Counted from the first letter of the stretch, positions 25,443 to 32,852 are shown. The stretch is 44,077 nt of DNA from Paenibacillus contaminans (GCF_003285015.1 NZ_QMFB01000053.1:311-44387), one strand, 5' to 3'. Notes: generated from the letters alone by a model not told the origin. Translations and numbers: made by a program.

Positions 25443-26372
25443 GTGTCCTTTGCGGCGCAAACCAAAAAAGAATTGACGCTGGTCGAGACGGATGCGTGCT
25501 GCGAGAAGGCGGAGCTTTCCGCTATGATCCGCATGAACGGATCGGTTCAATTAACGAACCAGAAGGTCGTGCTCGACATTTCCACCGAAAACGCCGCAAT
25601 TGCCCGACGCATCTACTCCTTGATTAAAAAAAGGTTTCAAATTCATACCGAGCTCCTTGTTCGCAAAAAAATGCGGTTGAAAAAGAACAACGTTTACATC
25701 GTCCGCGTGCCGAATCAGGTGCAGGCGATTTTGGCGGATCTGTCGATCGTATCCGAAGGGTTCCAGTTTACACCCGGCATCGAAAAAGGCATCGTCAAAA
25801 ATCCGTGCTGCAAACGTGCGTATTTGCGAGGCGCCTTTATGGCGGGAGGCTCGGTCAATAATCCGGAGGGCTCCTCTTACCACTTGGAGATTGCCTCGAT
25901 GTACGAGGAGCATTGTCAAGCGCTGGTGAAGCTGGCTAACCGTTTCGATCTGAATGCGAGGTTTATCGAGCGGAAGAAAGGCTTTATTTTCTACATCAAG
26001 GAAGGCGAGAAGATCATCGAGTTTCTTAGCCTAATCGGGGCGCATCAGGCGCTGCTCCGCTTCGAAGACGTACGCATCATGAAGGATATGCGCAATTCGG
26101 TCAATCGGATCGTCAACTGCGAAACGGCCAATTTGAATAAGACGATTGGGGCGGCTGTGCGTCAGATCGATAATATCCGGCTTTTGCAGAGGGAAGTCGG
26201 GCTCGAGAATTTGCCGGATAAGCTTCGTGAGGTGGCGGAGATTCGACTGAAGCATCCCGATATCAATTTGAAGGAGGTCGGCGATCTGTTGAAGGGCGCG
26301 GTGAGCAAATCGGGCGTCAATCACCGGCTTCGCAAGATCGATGAGATGGCGGAAAAGCTGCGAAATTCGTAG
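25443..26372 (+). CDS. whiA: WhiA, DNA-binding cell-division regulator
   Basis: A 309-residue protein with an N-terminal degenerate homing-endonuclease-like fold (CCKRAYLRGAFMAGGSVNNP) and a C-terminal helix-turn-helix (LREVAEIRLKHPDINLKEVG, SKSGVNHRLRKI). In actinobacteria it controls sporulation genes; in Bacillus it affects division and chromosome segregation. The GTG at 25443 gives the family's usual MSFA...TKKEL opening and follows GAGGTGA by 5 nt; a GTG 9 nt upstream overlaps that site. Confidence 0.95.
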   Translation: MSFAAQTKKELTLVETDACCEKAELSAMIRMNGSVQLTNQKVVLDISTENAAIARRIYSLIKKRFQIHTELLVRKKMRLKKNNVYIVRVPNQVQAILADLSIVSEGFQFTPGIEKGIVKNPCCKRAYLRGAFMAGGSVNNPEGSSYHLEIASMYEEHCQALVKLANRFDLNARFIERKKGFIFYIKEGEKIIEFLSLIGAHQALLRFEDVRIMKDMRNSVNRIVNCETANLNKTIGAAVRQIDNIRLLQREVGLENLPDKLREVAEIRLKHPDINLKEVGDLLKGAVSKSGVNHRLRKIDEMAEKLRNS

Positions 26373-26427
26373 CGGGCTGAATGATTCAACCGTCGGTTCA
26401 TTGGAACTAGTGTACAGACGTAAAAAA

Positions 26428-26436
26428 TGTTATAAT
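26428..26436 (+). promoter_or_regulatory. Extended -10 promoter of the HPr gene
   Basis: TGTTATAAT (TGN-TATAAT) lies 79 nt before the HPr start, with no strong -35. It would give the HPr gene its own transcript apart from read-through of whiA. Confidence 0.6.
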
Positions 26437-26514
26437 GGTGGAAAAACATCATCTCAACCCGTTCCGTCATCTGACATAATGGACTCGTAAACAAGTTTTA
26501 GGGGGTAAAGGTTC

Positions 26515-26784
26515 ATGTCGAAACGACCCGTAGTCGTCAAGTTAAAAACAGGATTGCATGCGAGACCGGCAGCTTTGTTCGTTCAGGAAGCCAACAAATT
26601 TTCTTCCGAAATTTTTGTTGAGAAGGACGACAAGAAGGTGAATGCCAAGAGCATCATGGGCATTATGAGCCTCGCGATCAGCACCGGCACCGAAGTATAC
26701 ATAAGTGCGGAAGGTACGGACGCAGAACAGGCTGTAAACGCTTTAGTTTCCTTGGTTAGCAAAGAAGAGCTGGAAAACCAATAA
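26515..26784 (+). CDS. HPr-family phosphocarrier with both His15 and Ser46
   Basis: An 89-residue HPr-like protein. His15 in TGLHARPAA is the site phosphorylated by enzyme I of the PTS, and Ser46 in NAKSIMGIM is the site of HprK. The gene sits at the place of crh (after whiA), yet B. subtilis Crh has Gln instead of His15. This protein can in principle both carry PTS phosphate and act as CcpA co-repressor after Ser46 phosphorylation. No ptsI follows, unlike a normal ptsHI operon. GGGGGT lies 9 nt before the ATG. Whether it is the sole HPr or a second copy cannot be known from the window, so no symbol is given. Confidence 0.93.
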   Translation: MSKRPVVVKLKTGLHARPAALFVQEANKFSSEIFVEKDDKKVNAKSIMGIMSLAISTGTEVYISAEGTDAEQAVNALVSLVSKEELENQ

Positions 26785-26811
26785 CGCGCAAGGCGCCGTG
26801 TACGAATACGC

Positions 26812-26866
26812 AACCTTTTCTATTCTCCCGCGTCTAACATCAAGGGGAGAACGGAGAAGGTTTTTT
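26812..26866 (+). terminator. Intrinsic terminator of the HPr gene
   Basis: AACCTTTTC...CTCCC pairs with GGGGAG...GGAGAAGGTT with small internal loops, followed by TTTTTT. Confidence 0.85.
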
Positions 26867-26915
26867 CGTATGCTCCCGCACATAGAGACACACAAAGAAG
26901 GAGCAGGAGAAGACC

Positions 26916-28697
26916 ATGCACAAGAACAAATGGCTGGCTGCATTGCTGGTTGTCGCCATGCTGGCGATTGGCGGAGTCCCGCAAGCGCTGGCTGTATCGA
27001 CAACTACGATGCAGGTTGCGCTGGATCTGGACAAACAAGAGGCGATCGTCAACGGAACCCAGACCCCGCTTGACGCAGCGCCGAAATTGATCGGTGACCT
27101 CGTTTACATTCCGCTTAAAGCGGTGGCTACGCTTTTCGACGTGAAGGTGGAGTGGAACAATGCGATCAAGCAGGTGGAGATGTCGCTGCCGCGCGTAAAG
27201 GTACAGTTCGATATCGATAACAAGCTGGTATCAATTAATAGCGTCGAGACGGCGTTCGATACGATTGCCGCGATGGACGGCGACAGACTGATGGTAAAGT
27301 TGAACTGGTTCGCCGATTTCATTGGAGCGAAGCAGGAGATTAACCCGATAAATCAGCAAATCAAGCTGGTATACGTAAAACAACCTGACGATCTTTATAA
27401 CGAGGGGACCGACTCGAATGCGCCGGTTGCCAAGTTTACTTTCGGTAAATCCTCGTATCGGTTGGGCGAGCCCGTCAAATATGTCGATTTGAGCTACGAT
27501 CCCGATGCGGAAGGAATTGCGAAGTACGAGTGGAAGGGGAAGAAGGAAGCCTTCTTTACGCCGGGCAAATATCCGATTTCCCTCAAAGTAACGGACTCCA
27601 AGGGGCATGTAAGCAAGGAATATACGCGTTATATTACGATCGACAATATTTCGTATTTGGATGAGTTTTCCTACAATATGTACAATAAAGAAGTAGGTAC
27701 GCGGATCAGTCTGAAGAAAGACGGCAAAGTGGACTGGAGCCTCGTATGGGCGAAGTTCCAAAACCTGCCGATCATCCCTACGAAAGTGACGGAGGACCGT
27801 TCCCGTACGCTTATCGTAAGCGACAGCCCGGAGACGTTTACGGAGAAGGGTATTTTGTACCGCGAGCGTATTAACGGCAAAGCCCGGTTGTACGCCGATC
27901 ACGTAAACGGCACGACGGAAAATATCCAGTTTGTCATTATGGCGAAAAATACGACGAATAAAACCGTGACCGTCAAAACGACGAATAAAGGCGAGGTATA
28001 TCCGTCGATTTATGCGAATCTGATCGGACACGAAGCATCCGTAGACTTTATGCTTAACGATCCGGTCGACAAGGGACCGCTCGTCATTCCGCCGGGACAA
28101 AGTTATGTGTACTCGATGATGCCGGACTTCTACCCGGGTCAAGGCGTTAATCTGTTCTATGACGTCGAATCCGACGGCGAGGTGGAATATTCGTTCGTCG
28201 CGATGTCGAAGGTGGCGACCCCTTCAGAAGCGTCGCTCGCGCTGCTTAAGGAGCTCGATTTCAACGGCCACGTACGCGGCACGTTCCCGGTAGCGTCCAA
28301 AACGTGGAATCTCGATTTGAGCAGCTTTAAGACGACCTCGCGGATTACGATCGGCGACGGCGAAGTCGATCCGTTCGATAAAGGCTACGACAGACAGCGT
28401 AAGCAGGTCGTGCTCAACGAGGGCAACTACGGCATGATGTACAAAATCCACGCCGAGAAGCCGCGTAAAATGGTTGTCCTGCTCTTCTCGAAGGGCGGAC
28501 CGTTCAAGGGGCCGTTCAAAATCAATGGCGAATTCGTTATGGCGCCGCCGTCGGGCGTTATCCAGGCGTTCGAGGAAGTCCAGGTGCTTGCGCGCACAAC
28601 CGGTGACGAAGCTTCTCTGGACATCGAGTTTACGCCTCCGGCAGGCTCGGCGTTCCCGATTGATATTGTGTTTTATCCACTGGAGGAGTTGAAATAG
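26916..28697 (+). CDS. Secreted protein with copper-amine-oxidase-N-like (stalk) domain and PKD-like domain
   Basis: A 593-residue exported protein. A signal peptide covers residues 1-26 (HKNKWLAALLVVAMLAIGG, cut after ALA). Residues 30-150 match the 'stalk' or copper amine oxidase N-terminal-like domain frequent in Paenibacillus surface proteins (GDLVYIPLKAVATLFDVKVE). Residues 165-255 look like a PKD/Ig-like fold (YSYDP-type LSYDPDAEGIAKYEWKG, SLKVTDSKGHVSKEYTRYIT). The C-terminal 330 residues are beta-rich and unrecognised. No sortase motif, SLH domain or catalytic site is visible. It stands alone, with AGGAGCAGGAGA before the ATG. A cell-surface role is likely; the exact function is unknown. 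Confidence 0.8.
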   Translation: MHKNKWLAALLVVAMLAIGGVPQALAVSTTTMQVALDLDKQEAIVNGTQTPLDAAPKLIGDLVYIPLKAVATLFDVKVEWNNAIKQVEMSLPRVKVQFDIDNKLVSINSVETAFDTIAAMDGDRLMVKLNWFADFIGAKQEINPINQQIKLVYVKQPDDLYNEGTDSNAPVAKFTFGKSSYRLGEPVKYVDLSYDPDAEGIAKYEWKGKKEAFFTPGKYPISLKVTDSKGHVSKEYTRYITIDNISYLDEFSYNMYNKEVGTRISLKKDGKVDWSLVWAKFQNLPIIPTKVTEDRSRTLIVSDSPETFTEKGILYRERINGKARLYADHVNGTTENIQFVIMAKNTTNKTVTVKTTNKGEVYPSIYANLIGHEASVDFMLNDPVDKGPLVIPPGQSYVYSMMPDFYPGQGVNLFYDVESDGEVEYSFVAMSKVATPSEASLALLKELDFNGHVRGTFPVASKTWNLDLSSFKTTSRITIGDGEVDPFDKGYDRQRKQVVLNEGNYGMMYKIHAEKPRKMVVLLFSKGGPFKGPFKINGEFVMAPPSGVIQAFEEVQVLARTTGDEASLDIEFTPPAGSAFPIDIVFYPLEELK

Positions 28698-28710
28698 CCG
28701 CTGGGGCTAT

Positions 28711-28890
28711 GGTGAGAAGTGGCAAAGAAGAATAATCAATTTAAGCAACGAGGAAGGGTACATACCTCCGGGCCACTCTTGAAATCGTGAATCTGATTAG
28801 ACTCAGAGGTAATTTCACGATTTCAAAGGCGGCACGTAAACTCCTCCAGTATGTACCCCTCCTCTTTTGCTGATTGTTTTATTTGACACC
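28711..28890. repeat. Family-2 nested inverted-repeat element, copy 1
   Basis: The outer arms AGCAACGAGGAAGGGTACAT(AC) (28744-28765) and GTATGTACCCCTCCTC...GCT (28849-28871) pair almost throughout. The inner arms TTGAAATCGTGAA (28779-28791) and TTCACGATTTCAA (28814-28826) pair perfectly. GTGGCAAAG lies 30 nt before the outer arm. It lies between two convergent genes. No T-run follows, so it is not a plain terminator. Confidence 0.7.
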
Positions 28891-28922
28891 TTGTCAGCCT
28901 CATCGGCTATTTGGGGAAGAGG

Positions 28923-28975
28923 AAAAGCCCGCGTCTGGTAGCTGAAATTGCAGCTGCCTAGCGCGGGCTTTTTTT
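28923..28975. terminator. Terminator between convergent genes, shared with clpP
   Basis: GCCCGCG and CGCGGGC flank an inner GGTAGCTG/CAGCTGCC hairpin. TTTTTTT follows on plus and TTTT on minus. It ends the minus-strand clpP transcript and any plus transcript coming from the stalk-protein gene. Confidence 0.85.
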
Positions 28976-28985
28976 GCTTGCTTGG

Positions 28986-29567
28986 TTACACTTTGCTGAT
29001 GACTTTGTCGACGATGCCGTATTCTTGCGCTTCGGCAGCGCTCATGAAGTAGTCGCGGTCCGTGTCTTTCTCGATGCGGCTAAGCGGCTGGCCTGTACGC
29101 TCCGCCAGGATGCCGTTCAAGTGGTCGCGCATTTTGATGATGCGTTTGGCGCGAATTTCGATGTCGCTCGCCTGACCCTCGGCTCCGCCGAGCGGCTGGT
29201 GGATCATCACTTCGCTGTTCGGCAGCGCATAACGCTTGCCTTTGGCGCCTGCAGTCAGGAGGAAAGCCCCCATCGATGCGGCCATGCCCACGCAAATCGT
29301 CGAGACGTCCGCTTTAATGAATTGCATCGTGTCGTAAATGGCCATACCCGAAGTAATCGAGCCGCCCGGGCTGTTAATGTAAAGGCTGATGTCCTTGGAC
29401 GAATCTTGGGCTTCCAAAAACAGCAATTGGGCGATAATCGAGTTGCTCACCACGTCATTAATCGGGCTCCCGAGGAAAATGATGCGATCCTTGAGCAAGC
29501 GGGAGTAAATATCGTAGCCGCGTTCGCCGCGACCGTCCTGTTCAACTACCATAGGTACAAAATTCAT
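28986..29567 (-). CDS. clpP: ATP-dependent Clp protease proteolytic subunit
   Basis: A 193-residue serine peptidase that forms the ClpP tetradecamer and works with ClpX/ClpC/ClpE. The triad is visible: Ser98 in GMAASMGAF, His123 in MIHQPLGG and Asp172 in DTDRDYFMS; this numbering agrees with B. subtilis ClpP when the start is placed at 29567. That start is preferred because AAGGAGG is 9 nt upstream, whereas an ATG three codons earlier abuts the site directly. A CtsR operator and a sigmaA promoter lie upstream. It is monocistronic, with a terminator just after the stop. Confidence 0.97.
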   Translation of the reverse strand: MNFVPMVVEQDGRGERGYDIYSRLLKDRIIFLGSPINDVVSNSIIAQLLFLEAQDSSKDISLYINSPGGSITSGMAIYDTMQFIKADVSTICVGMAASMGAFLLTAGAKGKRYALPNSEVMIHQPLGGAEGQASDIEIRAKRIIKMRDHLNGILAERTGQPLSRIEKDTDRDYFMSAAEAQEYGIVDKVISKV

Positions 29568-29602
29568 CGGTGACATCCTCCTTATAAAGTTCGGATAGGA
29601 AC

Positions 29603-29631
29603 ATCATAGCGGAAATTTTCGAAAAGGTCAA
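29603..29631 (-). promoter_or_regulatory. SigmaA promoter of clpP
   Basis: Read on minus: TTGACC (29631-29626), a 17-nt spacer and TATGAT (29608-29603). It lies about 36 nt before the clpP start and overlaps the CtsR operator at the -35. Confidence 0.8.
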
Positions 29632-29642
29632 GAAAGGTCAAA
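29626..29642. promoter_or_regulatory. CtsR operator at clpP
   Basis: The heptamer direct repeat GGTCAAG-AAA-GGTCAAA matches the CtsR heat-shock repressor site (GGTCAAA, 3-nt spacer, GGTCAAA) with one mismatch. It covers the clpP -35 element, the expected repressing position. Confidence 0.88.
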
Positions 29643-29652
29643 TTATTGGAAT

Positions 29653-29682
29653 AAAAAAACCAGCAATATGCTGGTTGCCGAT
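29653..29682 (-). terminator. Intrinsic terminator of tRNA-Arg
   Basis: On minus, AACCAGCATATTGCTGGTT forms a short hairpin followed by TTTTTATT. It lies about 40 nt after the 3' end of tRNA-Arg. Confidence 0.85.
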
Positions 29683-29718
29683 TATTTGATTGCGTTATGC
29701 TTATCAAGAGAAGCTATA

Positions 29719-29793
29719 TGGCGCACCCGCGAGGAATCGAACCTCGATCTCAGGCTCCGGAGGCCTACGTCATATCCATTGGACCACGGGTGC
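29719..29793 (-). tRNA. tRNA-Arg (CCG)
   Basis: On minus: acceptor stem GCACCCG/CGGGTGC, anticodon stem AGGC/GCCT around CTCCGGA (anticodon CCG), T-arm CGAGGTTCGATTCCTCG and encoded CCA. A tRNA-Arg next to clpP is also found in B. subtilis. Confidence 0.95.
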
Positions 29794-29829
29794 ACATGTA
29801 CATTTGCTTATTTAGAGCAAGCAAGAGTT

Positions 29830-29858
29830 ATTATAGGTTAATCGCACATAAAATGCAA
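29830..29858 (-). promoter_or_regulatory. Promoter of tRNA-Arg
   Basis: On minus: TTGCAT (29858-29853), a 17-nt spacer and TATAAT (29835-29830), 37 nt before the tRNA. The rest of 29859-30127 has no gene I can support; it holds an inverted repeat GCTGCGGA/TCCGCAGC (30074-30115) with inner CCGG/CCGG just past the glycosyltransferase stop, without a T-run. Confidence 0.75.
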
Positions 29859-30127
29859 GCTTATTTTCGTTATCCGGCTTTCAAGCCGTTTTCGAGGAAT
29901 TATTGAAAAATAAATTCGTAACTCTAGGCAGAAAGTTTAAAAGAGGGAGCGGGCTAACCGTGCTTGAAACCTTGGCGTCAATTTTCCGCATTGCGTGCGA
30001 TTCCCGGCGAGCGATGCTGGTCGCACGTCGGCTGTCACTTCATGCAATCGCCAGGCGCCTTTTGCTTGCGCGGGCTGCGGAGCCGGACAGCCGATCCGGT
30101 GCTCGTTTCCGCAGCCTGGCGAAAAAA

Positions 30128-30964
30128 TTATCCTTGGGAACGTGCGTATACCTGTGCGCTGGGAACGATCCGGAGCGGCTGTTTGAGGGCGTCCAGCTTC
30201 TCCTGCTCCGTAATCAGTCCGAGTTTGGACATGCGCTCCAGCACAAGCTTTTGCCGCTGCAGCGCCTTTTCGGGAAACTTCACGGGCGAATAATGCTCGG
30301 GCGCTTTTGGAAGCGCGGCAAGCATGGCCGCCTCATGCAGGCCGATCGCTGACTTGCCCGGTTCCGTTTTGCTGCGGATCGTTTTGCCGAAATAATAGTT
30401 CGCGGCGTTGTCGAGTCCGTAAATCCCGTGCCCGAAGTAGATGGAGCCGAGGTACAGCTCGAGGATTTCATCCTTCGTATATTTGCGCTCCAAAGCGACG
30501 GCAATGGCGATTTCCTTCAGCTTGCGCGTGTAAGTCTTATCTTGGGTCAGGAAAAGATTACGGGCCAGCTGCATCGTGACTGTACTGCCCCCTTGCGCTT
30601 TCCCTCCCTCCCGCAAGTCAACCCATAGAGCTCGGGCCAGCGAGCGGAAATCGACCCCGATATGGTTTTCGTAGCGGTGATCCTCGACCGCAATGAAGGC
30701 ATTGTACACGTAATCGGGCATTTCCTTCAGCGGGATGGCCGCCGAAGCGCCGTTATTCGCAGAAGACGAAGGGACAGGCAGTTCTTTGCCCGCAATAAGC
30801 ATTTGGCCGGCTGCCAGCAATCCTGCCGCGAACAGCATGGCTGCCGCTATAAGAAGGATGGCAATCCTTTTGAAGGCTGTGGCGATCCGGCTTTTCTTCT
30901 GCTTGGGGACCGCGGGACGGGGCTCGGAGCTTTTTGACGATGACATCGCTAATGCGGTTTGCAT
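30128..30964 (-). CDS. Monofunctional peptidoglycan glycosyltransferase (GT51)
   Basis: A 278-residue membrane-anchored enzyme that polymerises lipid II into glycan strands. There is a short cytoplasmic basic region, one transmembrane helix (about 33-53), then a GT51 domain with catalytic Glu94 in FIAVEDHRYENHIGVD, GGSTVTMQLARNLFL, KLKEIAIAVALERKYTKDEI and YLGSIYFGHGIYG. The protein ends shortly after the GT51 domain, so no transpeptidase domain is present; it resembles MtgA/SgtB-type enzymes. AAGGAGG lies 9 nt before the ATG at 30964. A short minus-strand gene lies just upstream and may be co-transcribed. Confidence 0.92.
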   Translation of the reverse strand: MQTALAMSSSKSSEPRPAVPKQKKSRIATAFKRIAILLIAAAMLFAAGLLAAGQMLIAGKELPVPSSSANNGASAAIPLKEMPDYVYNAFIAVEDHRYENHIGVDFRSLARALWVDLREGGKAQGGSTVTMQLARNLFLTQDKTYTRKLKEIAIAVALERKYTKDEILELYLGSIYFGHGIYGLDNAANYYFGKTIRSKTEPGKSAIGLHEAAMLAALPKAPEHYSPVKFPEKALQRQKLVLERMSKLGLITEQEKLDALKQPLRIVPSAQVYARSQG

Positions 30965-31044
30965 CTTGCGCCGCCTCCTTTATAGTTCGTGTTTAAAAAG
31001 GCTTTTTCAGCATCGGGAAGGTTGCAGGGGATTTCATCTTCCCT

Positions 31045-31176
31045 TTATAGCGTGATGAGCTTCCTTTCGGGAGCGTTGGTTTGTTCGACGAATGAAGATT
31101 TGGAGCCGAGTACGGCAATGGATAAAACGATACGGAACGTCTCGCGAATTGTCGCGGCAACGGATATTTTAGTCAT
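31045..31176 (-). CDS. Small protein, 43 residues, unrecognised
   Basis: A minus-strand frame opening MTKISVAATIRETFRIVLSI and ending in RKLITL. It is preceded at 7 nt by a full AGGAGG, as good as any site in the window. The N-terminal half is amphipathic or hydrophobic with two arginines; the C-terminal half is polar. It ends 80 nt before the glycosyltransferase gene on the same strand. I know no family. It could be a small regulatory or membrane-associated peptide, or a leader peptide for the gene downstream. Confidence 0.45.
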   Translation of the reverse strand: MTKISVAATIRETFRIVLSIAVLGSKSSFVEQTNAPERKLITL

Positions 31177-31245
31177 ATGGAAAACCTCCTATAAAGTTGA
31201 TGGAAGCAAGCCAGCTCTGAGTTGATAAGTTAAGCATACCTCGTT

Positions 31246-31284
31246 CGCCAAACCAGGCGAAACGGCCGGGAGGTCGGTTTGGCG
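31246..31284. repeat. Isolated 9-bp inverted repeat in a 490-nt spacer
   Basis: CGCCAAACC (31246-31254) and GGTTTGGCG (31276-31284) pair perfectly around 21 nt, with no T-run after it. The spacer 31177-31667 holds no other gene I can support; a TATAAT at 31604-31609, lacking a matching -35, may serve the PCYCGC lipoprotein gene. Confidence 0.4.
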
Positions 31285-31667
31285 CTAGACCTAAGTCTTG
31301 CTTGGCCGGCCAATCGGGCGTTCGGCTAAGCATCGGCGCTTACACTTGTTTTGAGTAATTGCCGGCACCGCTGAAATACTTGGAGTCGGCTTCGTCAGCC
31401 TCATTTTTACTTGGTTGCTTGTTTCTATCTTATCGGTTTGCGGCGGAAGGCGACATCGATTTGGCTTGCGGAAAGCTTACACTTTCGTAAGGAATAAAAG
31501 GGAAGGCGCTCGTAATGTAATGGTTGACCGGATTTCCTGCCGCCAGGCCGTTTTAGACGTAGGTCGAACGAGGCGCAAAGTGGAAGATTGTCCCTCGCAA
31601 AGGTATAATGTAAGCAGTCATCGAGAAGCGAATGAGCAATTATATATAGGAAACGAGGTCGCCTGGA

Positions 31668-32162
31668 ATGTCGATGAAAAAACTGTTTGCCGCAAAGCTT
31701 GGGCTTGCGATCGTATTAAGCTTGTCTGCGTGCGGAGCTCCGAAGGACGAAGCGTCGTCGTCGCATGCGCAGCATCAGCTGCCGAATGGGGATGTGCAGG
31801 AAAAAACCGCTTCCGCAGACAAATTGCCCAAGTTCCTTGACGGACAAAACGATACGATGGTTGCCGCTTACAAGCTTGCCGCCAAAAACACCGATTTGCT
31901 CAAATGGATCCCATGTTATTGCGGATGTGCGGATAGCGCCGACCATAAAAGCAATCAAAACTGTTTTGTGAAGGAAAAGCTGGAGGACGGCTCGATCGTT
32001 TGGGACGACCACGGTACCCGGTGCATCGTATGCGTCAATATCGCGGTTACGTCCATCAAGATGAAGGAAGAAGGAAAGACCCCCAAAGAGATTCGCACCT
32101 ACATCGACCAAACCTACAGCAAAGGGTACGCGCCGCCGACGAAAACCGAGATGCCGAGTTAA
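31668..32162 (+). CDS. PCYCGC-motif lipoprotein
   Basis: A 164-residue lipoprotein. The signal peptide has lipobox LSAC with Cys22. The mature part holds the family motif PCYCGC (82-87), then Cys99 in NQNCF and a TRCIVC pair, six or more Cys in all, suggesting metal or haem binding or redox chemistry outside the membrane. This family is common in Bacillales, with no established biochemical role that I know of. The ATG at 31668 follows ACGAGGTC; an ATG two codons later is an alternative. A terminator follows the stop closely. It is a presumed substrate of Lgt. Confidence 0.88.
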   Translation: MSMKKLFAAKLGLAIVLSLSACGAPKDEASSSHAQHQLPNGDVQEKTASADKLPKFLDGQNDTMVAAYKLAAKNTDLLKWIPCYCGCADSADHKSNQNCFVKEKLEDGSIVWDDHGTRCIVCVNIAVTSIKMKEEGKTPKEIRTYIDQTYSKGYAPPTKTEMPS

Positions 32163-32187
32163 GGAGGGAGGAACCCCTCCTTTTTTT
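32163..32187 (+). terminator. Intrinsic terminator of the PCYCGC lipoprotein gene
   Basis: GGAGGG and CCCTCC form a hairpin around a short loop, followed by TTTTTTT; it starts right at the stop codon. Confidence 0.9.
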
Positions 32188-32272
32188 GTTTCCAGTGATC
32201 AAGGGGGCGGTGTAGATCGGCCGAAATGTTGTACGGTTGTACGGTGTATAACGTTATGACTCATCACGCTTG

Positions 32273-32508
32273 TAGATTGCGAATTTGCTTGGAAATGCGA
32301 GGGGAGGTCAAATATGCTGGAACTCGAATTTGCCCGCTTGGAGCAAGGAATTGAGGTTCCCTATATGCTGTAGTCCGAAATTGCCTTCTTGGAGAACGGA
32401 TTTAACAGTGCGCCGAGTCTAGGAGCCGCTGGAAGCGGGCATTTTCGGACTGCAGGCGAGGAAAGGAACCCAAGTTCGATTCCAATTGGGCAAAATCGGA
32501 CACCAGCG
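32273..32508. repeat. Cluster of degenerate repeats, two direct and two inverted plus a partial unit
   Basis: A unit close to ATGCTG-n-A-n-TCCGAAATTGCC followed by CTTGGAGnAnGGA occurs at about 32313-32355 and 32362-32406 (direct). It recurs on the other strand at about 32427-32457 and 32472-32507. A shorter relative (GCGAATTTGCTTGGA) is at 32278. The inverted copies could pair with the direct ones, for instance GTAGTCCGAAATTGCC with GGGCATTTTCGGACTGC. No transposase lies nearby. Confidence 0.6.
32314..32373 (+). CDS. Possible 19-residue peptide inside the repeat cluster
   Basis: ATG at 32314 follows GGGGAGGT at 6 nt and encodes MLELEFARLEQGIEVPYML, then TAG. The good ribosome-binding site argues for translation. 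However, the sequence is also one unit of the degenerate repeat, whose next copy has a stop right after ATGCTG, so coding may be accidental. Confidence 0.2.
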   Translation: MLELEFARLEQGIEVPYML

Positions 32509-32707
32509 CCTGCAAGCGGCGTTCTTTCCCAAACCGCACGCGCCTTTTGGCGCAAGGTGCTCAGTCACGCGACAGCTGTCATACCTTGTGTGGCTATATG
32601 AGGAGCAGGTTTGGGGATAGCGTAGTAGAAGAGTCTTGTGGAGCGGCGACTCCGGATATTCGCACCGCTCCCGGCGAGCGGTGTTTCGCTGTACAAAGGA
32701 CTTAGCA

Positions 32708-32852
32708 GAAAGCGGCAAAGGTGAACAGAGGGAGGGGATATGGGGTGGAAAAGCGAAGCGGCCGCCTTTGAAATCGTGTTATTCCCGGCAAGTACGTTCC
32801 AGATAACACGATTTCAACGAGCGGTTGGAATCCCATATCCCGTCCCTCCGAA
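32708..32852. repeat. Family-2 nested inverted-repeat element, copy 2
   Basis: The outer arms GGGAGGGGATATGGG (32730-32744) and CCCATATCCCGTCCCTCC (32832-32849) pair. The inner arms TTGAAATCGTGTTAT (32768-32782) and ATAACACGATTTCAA (32803-32817) pair perfectly. GCGGCAAAG lies about 10 nt before the outer arm, matching GTGGCAAAG of copy 1. The remainder of the 32188-32990 spacer shows small GC-rich hairpins (such as ACCGCTC/GAGCGGT near 32671) but no gene I trust. Confidence 0.7.

Noticed and set aside
29903..30352. A 149-residue plus-strand frame
   Set aside because: More than half is antisense to the glycosyltransferase gene; there is no ribosome-binding site and no recognisable domain.
30989..31225. 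A 78-residue plus-strand frame
   Set aside because: It is antisense to the 43-residue frame that has the much better ribosome-binding site, and it has no signal of its own.
32389..32718. Open frames of 70 (plus) and 99 (minus) residues in the spacer before the chemoreceptor gene
   Set aside because: They run through the degenerate repeats and hairpins, lack ribosome-binding sites and have low-complexity, non-protein-like sequences.
32520..32720. Cyclic-di-GMP riboswitch ahead of the chemoreceptor gene
   Set aside because: The conserved GEMM core (GCACAGGGCAAACC and the tetraloop-receptor region) is absent; only small GC hairpins occur.
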